From Tomitella gaofuii (GTDB lineage: Bacteria > Actinomycetota > Actinomycetes > Mycobacteriales > Mycobacteriaceae), in NCBI RefSeq assembly GCF_014126825.1, contig NZ_CP059900.1:124001-188000 (forward strand): a DNA stretch of 64,000 nucleotides, read 5' to 3'. The position numbers and the translations under genes were made by a program. The number at the start of each line of letters is the position of its first letter. Position 1 is the first letter of the stretch. The notes below the pieces were generated by a model. That model searched no databases. It was not told where the DNA came from and saw only the letters and a list, made by a program, of their open reading frames with translations. This document shows positions 40,316 to 49,050 of this stretch, in pieces.

Positions 40316-41791
40316 ATGACCGCACAGCCTGAGCAGTGGATTCGGAACTACGTGGACGGCGGTTTCGTCGATCCGGACCCGACCCGCGCGTTCCCGGCGA
40401 TCGACCCGGCCGCCGGCACCGCGTACGCGCGGGTCCATGAGGCGGACGAGGACCTGGTCGACCGCGCCGTGCGCTCTGCGCGCGCCGCGCTGGACGCCGG
40501 CTGGGCCGATTCCGCGGTGAGCGCGCGCGCCGCCCTCATGCGCAAGGTGGCCGACCGCATCGAGGAGCGGTTCGACGAGTTCGTCGCCGCCGAGATCGCC
40601 GACACGGGCAAGCCCATCACCCAGGCGCGCAAGCTGGACGTTGCCCGCGCGCCGATGAACTTCCGCGCCTACGCCGACGTGGTCTCGGCCGCCGGGCAGG
40701 ACTCGTTCATCACCGAGACGGCCGACGGCGGGCGGGCGCTCAACTACGCGGTGCGCAAGCCCCTCGGTGTCGTCGCGATCATCGTGCCGTGGAACCTGCC
40801 GCTGCTGCTGCTCACCTGGAAGGTGGCGCCGGCGTTGATGAGCGGCAACGCCGTGGTGGTCAAGCCCAGCGAGGACACGCCGGCCACCGCGTCGCTGCTC
40901 GCCGAGGTCATGGACGAGGTGGGCGTTCCGCGCGGCGTCTACAACGTGGTGCAGGGCTTCGGTGCGGACTCCGCGGGCGCGTTCCTCACCGGCCACCCGG
41001 GCATCGACGGCGTGACGTTCACCGGCTCGTCGGCCACGGGCACCCACGTGATGAAGACCGTCGCGCCACGCGTGCGCCCGGTGTCGCTGGAGCTGGGCGG
41101 CAAGAACGCCGCCGTCGTGTTCGACGACGTGGACCTGGGCGAGGCGATCGACGGGCTGTCCCGTTCGATCTTCACCAACACCGGGCAGGTGTGCCTGTGC
41201 ACCGAGCGCGTCTACATCCAGCGCGGCATCTTCGACGACGTCGCCGCCGGGCTGGTCGAGCGTGCGGAGAAACTGCGTCTGGGCCCGCCCACCGACTTCG
41301 ACACCACCACCGGCCCGCTCATCTCGCAGAAGCACCGCGAGAAGGTCCAGCACTACATGGACCTCGCCGTGCAGGAGGGGGCGCAGGTCATCACCGGCGG
41401 CGGCGTGCCCCGCATGGAGGGCGGACTGGCCGGGGGCTCGTGGATCGAGCCGACCCTGTGGACCGGCCTGACCAACGACGCCCGCGTGATGCGCGAGGAG
41501 GTGTTCGGCCCCGTCGCCGGCCTGGTCCCCTTCGACTCCGAGGACGAGGCGATCCGCCTGGCCAACGACACCGAATACGGCCTGGCCGCGGCCGTGTGGA
41601 CCAACGACCTGCGGCGCGGCCACCGCGTCGCGCAGAAGATGAACGTCGGCATGTCCTGGGTCAACACCTGGTATCTGCGCGACCTGCGTTCGCCATTCGG
41701 CGGCGTGGGCCTGTCCGGCATCGGCCGCGAGGGCGGCGAGGCGGCGCTGCACTTCTACACCGAACCCACCAACGTGTGCGTGGCGCTGTGA
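40316..41791 (+). CDS. 2-aminomuconic semialdehyde dehydrogenase
   Basis: A 491-aa aldehyde dehydrogenase. It has PWNLPLLLLTWKVAPAL, the NAD loop FTGSSATG, the catalytic Glu in ELGGKNAAVVF, the catalytic Cys in TNTGQVCLC, and EEVFGPVAG. In the 2-hydroxymuconate/2-aminomuconate semialdehyde dehydrogenase subgroup the FGxxGLSGIGREGG end is as here. It oxidises 2-aminomuconic semialdehyde to 2-aminomuconate with NAD. The ATG at 40316 follows GTGGAG. It is first in the order dehydrogenase, decarboxylase, deaminase, dioxygenase, ACMS decarboxylase (nbaE-like in 2-nitrobenzoate degraders). Confidence 0.85.
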   Translation: MTAQPEQWIRNYVDGGFVDPDPTRAFPAIDPAAGTAYARVHEADEDLVDRAVRSARAALDAGWADSAVSARAALMRKVADRIEERFDEFVAAEIADTGKPITQARKLDVARAPMNFRAYADVVSAAGQDSFITETADGGRALNYAVRKPLGVVAIIVPWNLPLLLLTWKVAPALMSGNAVVVKPSEDTPATASLLAEVMDEVGVPRGVYNVVQGFGADSAGAFLTGHPGIDGVTFTGSSATGTHVMKTVAPRVRPVSLELGGKNAAVVFDDVDLGEAIDGLSRSIFTNTGQVCLCTERVYIQRGIFDDVAAGLVERAEKLRLGPPTDFDTTTGPLISQKHREKVQHYMDLAVQEGAQVITGGGVPRMEGGLAGGSWIEPTLWTGLTNDARVMREEVFGPVAGLVPFDSEDEAIRLANDTEYGLAAAVWTNDLRRGHRVAQKMNVGMSWVNTWYLRDLRSPFGGVGLSGIGREGGEAALHFYTEPTNVCVAL

Positions 41792-41876
41792 CGGCCGCAT
41801 TCGCGGCCGACACCGCACGATCAGACACAGCACCGCCTGCGAGTCCCGCACCCGCACGGATCCCCGAGGAGACCCG

Positions 41877-42656
41877 ATGAGCGACACCACCACCGACGCC
41901 GGCGTCGACGCGCTGGCGCGCCGGCTCGACGACGCGCAGACCTCGCGCACCGAGACCCCGAGCATCGAGGCCGGGCAGCCGCTCGACGTCGACACCGCCT
42001 ACCGGGTGCAAGAGGCGCTCGTGGGCCTGCGCACCGGCCGCGGCGAGCGGGTCGTCGGCGTCAAGCTCGGCTTCACCAGCAAGGCCAAGATGGCCCAGAT
42101 GGGCGTGTCCGACGTGATCGTCGGCCGCCTCACCGACGCGATGCAGGTCCGCGACGGCGGCGGCACCGACCTGACCGCCTACATCCACCCCAAGGCCGAG
42201 CCCGAGGTGGCCTACCGCCTGGCCCGCGACGTGGACCTGGACGACCCCGACGAGGACATCCTGGGCGCGGTCGACGCCGTCGCCCCGGCGATCGAGATCA
42301 TCGACTCGCGTTACCTCGATTTCAAATTCACCTACGCGGACGTGGTGGCCGACAACACCTCCGCCGCCGGGTTCGCCGTGGGCACGTGGTCGCCGATGCG
42401 CAGCGCCGCCGACCTGGACGTGCGCCTGTCGGTGGGCGACGAGGAGAACGCCGGCACCACCGCCGCGATCCTCGGCGACCCCGAGCAGGCGCTGCACGCG
42501 CTGCTGGACATGTGCCGGCGCCGCCGCATCCCGCTCAAGGCCGGGTACGTGGTGCTCGCCGGCGCGGCCACCGCGGCCCTGCCGCTGGGGGAGTCCGAGG
42601 CGCGGTGCGCCGTCGCGGGACTCGGCGAGGTCAGCCTGAAAGGAGAGCGCAAGTGA
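41877..42656 (+). CDS. 4-oxalocrotonate decarboxylase
   Basis: A 259-aa hydratase/decarboxylase-family (MhpD fold) protein with [30 protein letters not shown] and [20 protein letters not shown]. The [12 protein letters not shown] segment separates decarboxylases from the hydratases; the hydratase is at 56046. It converts 2-oxo-hexenedioate (4-oxalocrotonate), formed by deamination of 2-aminomuconate, into 2-oxopent-4-enoate. Start supported by GAGGAGA. Its stop overlaps the GTG start of the next gene (GTGA). Confidence 0.88.
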   Translation: MSDTTTDAGVDALARRLDDAQTSRTETPSIEAGQPLDVDTAYRVQEALVGLRTGRGERVVGVKLGFTSKAKMAQMGVSDVIVGRLTDAMQVRDGGGTDLTAYIHPKAEPEVAYRLARDVDLDDPDEDILGAVDAVAPAIEIIDSRYLDFKFTYADVVADNTSAAGFAVGTWSPMRSAADLDVRLSVGDEENAGTTAAILGDPEQALHALLDMCRRRRIPLKAGYVVLAGAATAALPLGESEARCAVAGLGEVSLKGERK

Positions 42657-43090
42657 GCACGGCGAAAACCGAATCCGGCGGCACCGTCGTCGAGGGCAAG
42701 GCCACGCCCCGCGGGCGCTTCCCGCACGTGAAGGTCGTCGGCGACCTGGTCTTCGTCTCCGGCACCAGCTCTCGCCGCCCCGACAACACCTTCGAGGGCG
42801 TCGAGGTGGACGAGATGGGCAGCACCGCCCTGGACATCAAGGCGCAGACCCGCGCGGTGATCGAGAACATCCGCGACATCCTCGCCGAGGTCGGTGCGGA
42901 ACTGTCGGACGTCGCCCAGATCACCACCTTCCTGGTGAACATGAACGACTTCCGCGGATACAACGAGGTGTACGGGCAGTACTTCGACGAGGCGGGCCCC
43001 ACGCGCACCACCGTCGCGGTGCACCAGCTTCCGCATCCGCACCTGCTCATCGAGATCCAGGCCATCGCGCACAAGCCGCAGGGCCGCTGA
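42653..43090 (+). CDS. 2-aminomuconate deaminase (RidA/YjgF family)
   Basis: A 145-aa RidA-fold protein. Typical segments are [37 protein letters not shown] and [33 protein letters not shown], the Arg in TRTTV being the conserved carboxylate binder. The length and context match 2-aminomuconate deaminases rather than generic imine deaminases (about 125 aa). It hydrolyses 2-aminomuconate to 4-oxalocrotonate and ammonia. GTG start, coupled with the upstream decarboxylase by a 4-bp overlap. Confidence 0.85.
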   Translation: MSTAKTESGGTVVEGKATPRGRFPHVKVVGDLVFVSGTSSRRPDNTFEGVEVDEMGSTALDIKAQTRAVIENIRDILAEVGAELSDVAQITTFLVNMNDFRGYNEVYGQYFDEAGPTRTTVAVHQLPHPHLLIEIQAIAHKPQGR

Positions 43091-43114
43091 CCATCCGCAT
43101 CGGAGCTGATCACA

Positions 43115-43636
43115 ATGACGAACATCCCCCCGGTCATCGACTTCCAAGGCTGGATCAAGGACCACGAGCACCTGCTCAAGCCGCCGGTGAACAACCAGAT
43201 GATGGCGCTGGGCGACGACTTCATCGTCCAGGTCGTCGGCGGCCCCAATGAGCGCTACGACTACCACTTCGAGCCGTACGAGGAGTGGTTCTACCAGATC
43301 CGCGGCGACATCCACGTCAACGTCATGACCGAGGACGGCCCGCACCGCGTGGACATCCGCGAGGGCGAGACGTGGCTGATGCCGTCGTGGATCCCGCACT
43401 CGCCGCAGCGCCCCGACCCGGACTCCATCGGGCTCGTCATCGAACGGGTCCGCAAGGAGGGCACGCTCGAGAGGTTCCAGTGGTACTGCGAGGAGTGCCA
43501 CGCCAAGGTGCACGAGGTGGAGCTGCAGGTGCGCAGCCTCGTCGACGACATGCCGCCCGTGTTCGAGAACTTCCACAATGACATCGACGCTCGCACCTGC
43601 CCGCAGTGCGGCGCCCTGCACCCCGGAAAGGGCTGA
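43115..43636 (+). CDS. 3-hydroxyanthranilate 3,4-dioxygenase
   Basis: A 173-aa cupin dioxygenase. Iron ligands H51 and E57 (YDYHFEPYEEWFYQIRGD) and H95 (MPSWIPHSPQRP) are in place. A C-terminal rubredoxin-like CxxC pair is present at C125/C128 (YCEECH) and C162/C165 (CPQCG), as in the bacterial enzymes. It opens the ring of 3-hydroxyanthranilate with O2 to give 2-amino-3-carboxymuconic semialdehyde (ACMS). It lies 24 bp after the deaminase gene and 2 bp before the ACMS decarboxylase gene. Confidence 0.95.
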   Translation: MTNIPPVIDFQGWIKDHEHLLKPPVNNQMMALGDDFIVQVVGGPNERYDYHFEPYEEWFYQIRGDIHVNVMTEDGPHRVDIREGETWLMPSWIPHSPQRPDPDSIGLVIERVRKEGTLERFQWYCEECHAKVHEVELQVRSLVDDMPPVFENFHNDIDARTCPQCGALHPGKG

Positions 43637-43638
43637 GA

Positions 43639-44670
43639 ATGGCCGCACAGGACCCGTCGTTCACGGGGGAACCGGTGAAGCACAAGATGATCGACGTCCA
43701 CACGCACTACGTGCCCAAGGGCTGGCCGGACGTCACCGCGGAGGGCGGCGCCGATGCGCCGTGGCTGCGGCTCGAGTCCGAGCACGAGGCCATGATGATG
43801 ACCGGGACCACGGAGTTCCGGCGCATCCAGTCCGACTGCTGGGATGCCGCCGTGCGGCTGGCCGACATGGACGCCGACGGCGTGCACACCCAGGTGGTCT
43901 CGCCCACCCCGGTGTTTTTCAACTACGGCCGCAGCGGCGAGCAGTCCGCGAAGATCGCGAAGATCTTCAACGATCTGGCACTGGAGATCACGGCGCCGGC
44001 CGGTGAGCGGATGATCCCGTTCTGCCAGGTCCCGCTGCAGGATCCGGACCTGGCGTGCGCCGAGCTGGACCGCTGCCTGGACAACGGGCACAAGGGCGTC
44101 GAGATCGGCAATCACGTGGGCGACCGCGACCTCGACGACGAGGGCGTGGTGACCTTCCTGCAGCACTGCGCGGAGCGGGACGTGCCCGTGTTCGTGCACC
44201 CGTGGGACATGGCCAACTCGCCGCGGCTCGACCGGTGGATGGCGCGCTGGCTGGTGGGCATGCCCTCCGAGTCGCACCTGTCGATCCTGTCGATGATCCT
44301 CGGCGGCGTGTTCGACCGGGTGGACGAGCGGCTCAAGATCTGCTTCGCCCACGGCGGCGGGTCGTTCGCCTTCTGGCTGGGGCGCATGGAGAACGCCTGG
44401 CACGGTCGCAACGACATCATCGGCACCTCCGAGTACCCGCCGTCGCACTACCTGGGGCGGTTCCACGTCGACTCGGTGGTGTTCGACGAGCGTGCGCTGC
44501 GGCTGCTCGTCGACACCGTGGGGCGCGATCGCGTGATGGTGGGCAGCGACTACCCGTACCCGCTGGGCGAGCGCCCCGTGGGCGAGGTGGTGCGTAAGAG
44601 CGAGTTCCTCGATGACGCCACGCGCGCGCTGATCACGCACGGCAACGCGGAGCGGTTCCTGGGGCTGTAG
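43639..44670 (+). CDS. aminocarboxymuconate-semialdehyde decarboxylase (ACMSD), amidohydrolase family
   Basis: A 343-aa metal-dependent decarboxylase. Metal ligands: H21 and H23 (MIDVHTHYVPKGW), the His in VFVHPWDM, and the Asp in VGSDYPYPLGE. FAHGGGSFAFWLGRMENAW is the conserved active-site segment. It removes CO2 from ACMS to give 2-aminomuconic semialdehyde, the substrate of the dehydrogenase at 40316. It follows the dioxygenase gene closely (GGAAAGGG before the ATG), so the unstable ACMS can be handled at once. Confidence 0.93.
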   Translation: MAAQDPSFTGEPVKHKMIDVHTHYVPKGWPDVTAEGGADAPWLRLESEHEAMMMTGTTEFRRIQSDCWDAAVRLADMDADGVHTQVVSPTPVFFNYGRSGEQSAKIAKIFNDLALEITAPAGERMIPFCQVPLQDPDLACAELDRCLDNGHKGVEIGNHVGDRDLDDEGVVTFLQHCAERDVPVFVHPWDMANSPRLDRWMARWLVGMPSESHLSILSMILGGVFDRVDERLKICFAHGGGSFAFWLGRMENAWHGRNDIIGTSEYPPSHYLGRFHVDSVVFDERALRLLVDTVGRDRVMVGSDYPYPLGERPVGEVVRKSEFLDDATRALITHGNAERFLGL

Positions 44671-44837
44671 GGCCGCGGGGAACGGAAACGAGGACGCGCC
44701 CGGAGCCGGTGCGGGGCGGTGCCTTCGAGCTATTGCCGTGAGGGCATAGCCCGAGGGAAAAGAGCATTAGTGTGCGGCACGCCACCGGGCTCTACTGGAT
44801 GAGACCTTCGTCTAGTAGAGCCCTGGGAGGCCGCACG
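44671..44837. promoter_or_regulatory. promoter region of the MHS transporter: operator-like palindromes
   Basis: Contains a weaker copy of the ATGCC-type operator (ATTGCCGTGAGGGCAT, 44732-44747) and, further down, a perfect 10-bp inverted repeat GGGCTCTACT / AGTAGAGCCC (44787-44796 and 44814-44823) around a 17-nt spacer. The repeat ends just before the ribosome site GGGAGG of the transporter. It could be an operator or a 5' UTR hairpin. Confidence 0.5.
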
Positions 44838-46184
44838 ATGGACAACCAACCGGCACGGCGACTCACGGTCGGGGCGGCGCGCCGCCGCACCGCCGCCGCG
44901 ATGCTCGTCGGCACCACGCTCGAGTGGTACGACTTCTTCCTCTACGGCACCGCCGCGGCGCTGATCTTCAACACGCAGTTCTTCCCCGAACTCAGCCCCA
45001 CGGCGGGCACCCTGGCGGCATTCAGCACCTTCGCCGTCGGCTTCGTGGCGCGCCCCATCGGCGGCCTGGTGTTCGGCCACTTCGGCGACCGCATCGGCCG
45101 GCGCAACACACTGATCGTGTCGCTGCTGATGATGGGCCTGGCGTCGACGGCCATCGGCCTCATCCCGAACTTCGACGCCATCGGGTTCTGGGCGCCGGCA
45201 CTGCTGGTGATGGCGCGGGTCATCCAGGGCATCGGCCTCGGCGGCGAGGGCGCCGGCGCCACACTGATGTCGATGGAGCACGCTCCGGCGGGCAAGCGCA
45301 ACCTGTATGCGGGCTTCCCGCAGATGGGCACGCCGGCCGGGCTTGTCGTCGCCAACATCGTCTTCCTGAGCACCAGCGCACTCCTGCCGACGGGGGCGTT
45401 CGAGTCCTGGGGCTGGCGCATCCCGTTCCTGCTCAGCATCGTGCTGGTGGCGGTGGGCCTCGCCATCCGGCTGCGCGTCGAGGAGTCCCCGTCGTTCTCA
45501 CAGGTCGTCGAGGACAAGGGCGTGGCGCGGTTCCCGCTGCGCGAGGCGCTCGACGCCGGCTTCCCCCGCCTGGGGCTCACGCTGTGCGCGGTGCTCGCGA
45601 ATTCCGCGGTGGCCTACGTGTTCATGGTGTTCACGCTCTCCTACGGCACCAAGCAGCTCGACTACAACAAGGACTTCCTCATCGCCTGCGTCTCCGTCGC
45701 CGCCGTGGTGTGGTTCGTGAGCATCCCGTACTGGACGGGCGTGGCCGACCGCTTCGGCCGCCGGCGGATGTTCGTCTGGGGATCGCTCGCCATCCTGGTG
45801 TGGTGCATCGCGTTCCTGCCCATGCTCAACACCGGCAACGTGGTGGTCGCGGCGCTCGCGTTCCTGGGGATGGGTCTCATCGTCCCGGTGACGCACAGCG
45901 TGCAGGGCGCGATCATCGCCGACACCTTCCCGGCGTCCGTGCGGTACTCGGGCACGTCGCTGATCCTGCAGCTCGGCGCCATCCTCGGCGGCGGCCTGGC
46001 CCCGATCATCTCCACGGCGCTGGTCGGCGGCTCCGGCGGTTCGGCCGGCGTGACGGTGTACCTCGTCGTCATCTGCGCGATCAGCCTCACCGGCGCCGTG
46101 GCCCTGTTCCGCCGGGTGCCGGAGGGCGAACGGGACGACGAGGCGATCGTCGCGGAGGTCCGACTGGCGGAGGTCGTCGAGTAG
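44838..46184 (+). CDS. MHS-type metabolite:H+ symporter (MFS)
   Basis: A 448-aa transporter of the metabolite:H+ symporter (MHS) group: TTLEWYDFFLYGTAAALIF in TM1, FGHFGDRIGRRNTLI after TM2, RVIQGIGLGGEGAGA in TM4, and 12 hydrophobic segments overall. Members import aromatic or other carboxylates (shikimate, protocatechuate, proline betaine). Placed between the pathway genes with its own operator-bearing promoter, it may take up anthranilate-type or nitroaromatic acids. Start fixed by GGGAGGCC. A strong terminator follows. Confidence 0.85.
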   Translation: MDNQPARRLTVGAARRRTAAAMLVGTTLEWYDFFLYGTAAALIFNTQFFPELSPTAGTLAAFSTFAVGFVARPIGGLVFGHFGDRIGRRNTLIVSLLMMGLASTAIGLIPNFDAIGFWAPALLVMARVIQGIGLGGEGAGATLMSMEHAPAGKRNLYAGFPQMGTPAGLVVANIVFLSTSALLPTGAFESWGWRIPFLLSIVLVAVGLAIRLRVEESPSFSQVVEDKGVARFPLREALDAGFPRLGLTLCAVLANSAVAYVFMVFTLSYGTKQLDYNKDFLIACVSVAAVVWFVSIPYWTGVADRFGRRRMFVWGSLAILVWCIAFLPMLNTGNVVVAALAFLGMGLIVPVTHSVQGAIIADTFPASVRYSGTSLILQLGAILGGGLAPIISTALVGGSGGSAGVTVYLVVICAISLTGAVALFRRVPEGERDDEAIVAEVRLAEVVE

Positions 46185-46207
46185 CAACCCCACGCTTCTT
46201 CCTGGGC

Positions 46208-46241
46208 GGGGCGCCCGGCACCGCACGGTGCCGGGCGCCCC
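46208..46241 (+). terminator. intrinsic terminator after MHS symporter
   Basis: Perfect 15-bp stem GGGGCGCCCGGCACC / GGTGCCGGGCGCCCC, 4-nt loop, followed by CGTTTG. It closes the transporter transcript. Confidence 0.85.
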
Positions 46242-46263
46242 GTTTGCGTGCGCCGGAGTCACT

Positions 46264-46279
46264 ATGCGCAAAAGGGCAT
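46264..46279. promoter_or_regulatory. ATGCC-type operator before the MBL/ABC operon
   Basis: ATGCGCAAAAGGGCAT matches the reverse complement of the 40193 site in 13 of 16 positions. It lies about 139 bp upstream of the MBL hydrolase start, directly after the terminator. Confidence 0.6.
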
Positions 46280-46402
46280 GACTCGGTGGGGAATCGGCAT
46301 TAGACGCGCATCACGTGTGACCCTAGTCTCATTACTGCGACCTTGTAGACCAGCAACACAGTGCGCGTAGCCGACGAGGCGCAGTGCAGCCGAGGAGTGG
46401 TG

Positions 46403-47239
46403 ATGGAACTCGTGATCCTGGGAAGCGGCGGCGGCCCGCAGCCGAATCCCAGCCGCAGCGCGCCGGCGATGGCCATCGAGCACGACGGCGCCGTCTACGT
46501 GGTGGACTGCGGCAACGGCGTGGCCCGTCAGCTCGTCTCCGCCGGCTACCGGCTGCGCGACCTCGGCGGAGTGCTGCTCACCCACCATCACATCGACCAC
46601 AACGCCGACTACGGCAACCTGGTCGCGCTGGCGTGGACGGCCGGCCTCGTCGATCCGGTCCCCGCCTACGGCCCGACGCCGATGGCGCAGATCACCGACC
46701 AGTACGTCGCAATGAACACGATCGACGTCGACCATCGCGAGGCTCTCGGCCGACCGAAGCTGCGCTCGCTGTTCGACCCCCAGGACGTCGCCGGCGACGG
46801 CACGGTCTTCAGCGTCGACGGGCTCACCGTCACCGCGGCGGCCGTCGAGCACCCGCCCCTGGAGGCGTACGGCTACCGCTTCGAGACCGAGCGGGGCGCC
46901 ATCGCGGTCTCCGGCGACACCACGTACTGCCAGGCGATGGTGGAGCTCGCGCGCGGGGCCGACGTGATGGTGCACGAGGCGTTCTCGCCCGAGCACCTGC
47001 ACCTGCTCACGCGCGGGACCAACACGAAGGTCGAGCGGCTGCAGCAGCACTTCCGGCAGGCCCACACCACCGCGGAGGACGCGGGCCGGGTGGCGGCGGA
47101 GGCCGGAGTCAAGACCCTTGTGCTGTGGCACCTGATCCCCACCGAGGGCGTCACCGACGACGAATGGATCGCTCAGGCCCGCAAGCATTTCGACGGCGAG
47201 GTCCTCGTGAGTCGCGACCTGCTGCGCGTCACGGTCTGA
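46403..47239 (+). CDS. MBL-fold metal-dependent hydrolase
   Basis: A 278-aa metallo-beta-lactamase-fold protein (RNase Z-like subgroup). It has the HxHxDH motif H61-x-H63-x-D65-H66 (LLTHHHIDHNADY), a later SGDTTYCQAMVEL (Asp ligand) and LVLWHLIPTEG (His ligand). The start has GAGGAGTGG before it. It heads the operon with the ABC importer genes (30-bp gap). A function in opening a lactone or amide of the imported compound is possible; the substrate is not visible. Confidence 0.75.
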   Translation: MELVILGSGGGPQPNPSRSAPAMAIEHDGAVYVVDCGNGVARQLVSAGYRLRDLGGVLLTHHHIDHNADYGNLVALAWTAGLVDPVPAYGPTPMAQITDQYVAMNTIDVDHREALGRPKLRSLFDPQDVAGDGTVFSVDGLTVTAAAVEHPPLEAYGYRFETERGAIAVSGDTTYCQAMVELARGADVMVHEAFSPEHLHLLTRGTNTKVERLQQHFRQAHTTAEDAGRVAAEAGVKTLVLWHLIPTEGVTDDEWIAQARKHFDGEVLVSRDLLRVTV

Positions 47240-47268
47240 TCCGCCGCCCCACCAGCAAAGGAATCACG

Positions 47269-48219
47269 ATGAAGAAGCTGAGCGCGCTCCTCGCGGCGGT
47301 GACCGCGTGCGCCGTTCTCGCTGCGTGCGGAACCGCCTCGGGCGAGGTCGAGGGCAACACATTCCACGTGGGCACGATCCCCAACCCCAGCGACGTCGCC
47401 ATCTACCTCGGCAACACGCAGGGCTTCTACGCCGACGCCGGGCTGACGGTGGAACCCAAGATCGCCACCGGATTCGCGCCCAACCTGGCCTCCGTCATCA
47501 ACGGCGAAAGCCAGGTGGGCTTCGCAGCGGTGGTGCCGCTGATCGTCGCCAAGTCCAAGGGCGCGCCGATCACGATCATCGCCGGGGCGGACAAGGCGCC
47601 CGCCGAGTACGACCCCGCCACCGACCCGGACCGCGTCTTCGTGGCCGCCGGCAGCGACATCGACTCGCCGAAGGACCTCGAGGGCAAGACCGTCGCGGTC
47701 AACGCGCTCGGATCCATCCAGGACCTGGGCATCAAGATCATGGTCGAACGCGACGGCGGCGACCCGGGCAAGATCAAGTTCCTCACCCTGGCGTCCAACG
47801 ACATGGCGGCGGCCATCGCAGGCGGCCGCGTCGACGCCGGGGCACTGAGCGAACCGTTCAGCACCGCCGCGGGCAAGCAAGGGCTCAAGCCGCTGTTCTC
47901 CTACGTCACCAGCCCCACCCCGGGTGCCCCCGTGGGCGCGTACTTCACCAGCGAGGCGACGGCGGAGAACAACGTGGGGCTGATGGACGCATTCGTCGCC
48001 GCGCTGACGAAATCCAATGAGTTCGCGCAGCAGCACCCCGAAGAGGTGCGCAAGGAACTGGGCGAGTACACGAGGATCCCGGAGAACCTCATCAACGAGA
48101 TCAACACCTTCGAATACTCGTCGACGATCACCGACGAGCAGATCGCGCGGCTGTCCGACCTGCTCATCGAGTACGACTACATCACGAAGCCCGTCACGGG
48201 TGAGGAGATCCTCCGATGA
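47269..48219 (+). CDS. ABC importer substrate-binding lipoprotein (NitT/TauT type)
   Basis: A 316-aa lipoprotein. The signal ends in the lipobox LAAC (VLAACGTASG, Cys at about residue 18), then a NMT1/SsuA-like two-lobed domain: VGTIPNPSDVAIYLGNTQGF, GLTVEPKIATGFAPNLASV, LEGKTVAVNALGSIQDLGIK, FLTLASNDMAAAIAGGRVDAG. Relatives bind sulfonates, taurine, nitrate, thiamine precursors or aromatic acids. Start ATG 47269 after AAAGGAATC. The stop overlaps the permease start (ATGA). Confidence 0.88.
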   Translation: MKKLSALLAAVTACAVLAACGTASGEVEGNTFHVGTIPNPSDVAIYLGNTQGFYADAGLTVEPKIATGFAPNLASVINGESQVGFAAVVPLIVAKSKGAPITIIAGADKAPAEYDPATDPDRVFVAAGSDIDSPKDLEGKTVAVNALGSIQDLGIKIMVERDGGDPGKIKFLTLASNDMAAAIAGGRVDAGALSEPFSTAAGKQGLKPLFSYVTSPTPGAPVGAYFTSEATAENNVGLMDAFVAALTKSNEFAQQHPEEVRKELGEYTRIPENLINEINTFEYSSTITDEQIARLSDLLIEYDYITKPVTGEEILR

Positions 48220-49049
48220 CCGTCGCAGTCAGTACCCGCAGCGTGCGGAGCATCGGCGCAGACGCGCTGGGCCCCGCCGCGCAGAAGATCCGCAACGGCC
48301 TGATCAGTGGGGGCACGCTCGTCGCCTTCGCTCTGATCTGGCAGTGGCTCGGCGTCATCGACGCCTTCGGCCACAACGTGCTGCCCACGTTCACCGACAC
48401 GATGCGCGCCCTCGGCGAGGTCGTCACCACCGGTCAGTTCTGGCAGAACGTGCGCCACACCATGGTCCAGTGGGCGATCGGCCTCATCGGCGCCGCGCTC
48501 ATCGCCATCCCCGTCGGCCTGTTCCTGGGCCGCGGCCGGCTGCGGCACAGGTCCACGCGCACCACCATCGACTTCCTGCGGACCATCCCGCCGGTGATGC
48601 TGCTGCCGCTGTTCGTCCTGGTGTGGGGCACCGGCCTGCAGATGGTGGTGCTGCTGGCGATCTACGCCGCCGTGTGGCCGATGCTCACGCAGACCATCGA
48701 CGGCGTCCGGCAGATCGAGCAGATGACGCTCGACACCGCGACGGTGTTCAAGATCAGCAGGCGGCGCACGTTCTTCAAGGTCCTGTTGCCGTCCGTCGCC
48801 CCGTTCATCACCAGCGGTGTGCGCGTGTCCGCGGTCATCTCGCTGTTCATCGCCATCGTCTGCGAACTCGTGGCCGGCAGCCCCGGACTGGGGCAGGCGC
48901 TGGCCCAGGCGCAGCACGGCGGCGACTCGCCGCTGATGGTCGCGCTGATCCTCGTCACCGGCGTGCTCGGCGTCCTCATCAACCTGGTGTTCCGGTACGG
49001 GGAGCGCAGGCTGCTCGCCTGGCACCCGACCTACGCGAAGGAGGCATGA
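48216..49049 (+). CDS. ABC importer permease 1 (NitT/TauT type)
   Basis: A 277-aa permease with six transmembrane segments and the BPD inner-membrane signature near the C-terminal half (EQMTLDTATVFKISRRRTFFKVLLPSVAPF, where the EAA loop contacts the ATPase). Start overlaps the binding-protein stop. Together with permease 2 it forms a heterodimeric channel. Confidence 0.88.
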   Translation: MTVAVSTRSVRSIGADALGPAAQKIRNGLISGGTLVAFALIWQWLGVIDAFGHNVLPTFTDTMRALGEVVTTGQFWQNVRHTMVQWAIGLIGAALIAIPVGLFLGRGRLRHRSTRTTIDFLRTIPPVMLLPLFVLVWGTGLQMVVLLAIYAAVWPMLTQTIDGVRQIEQMTLDTATVFKISRRRTFFKVLLPSVAPFITSGVRVSAVISLFIAIVCELVAGSPGLGQALAQAQHGGDSPLMVALILVTGVLGVLINLVFRYGERRLLAWHPTYAKEA

Positions 49050-49050
49050 C

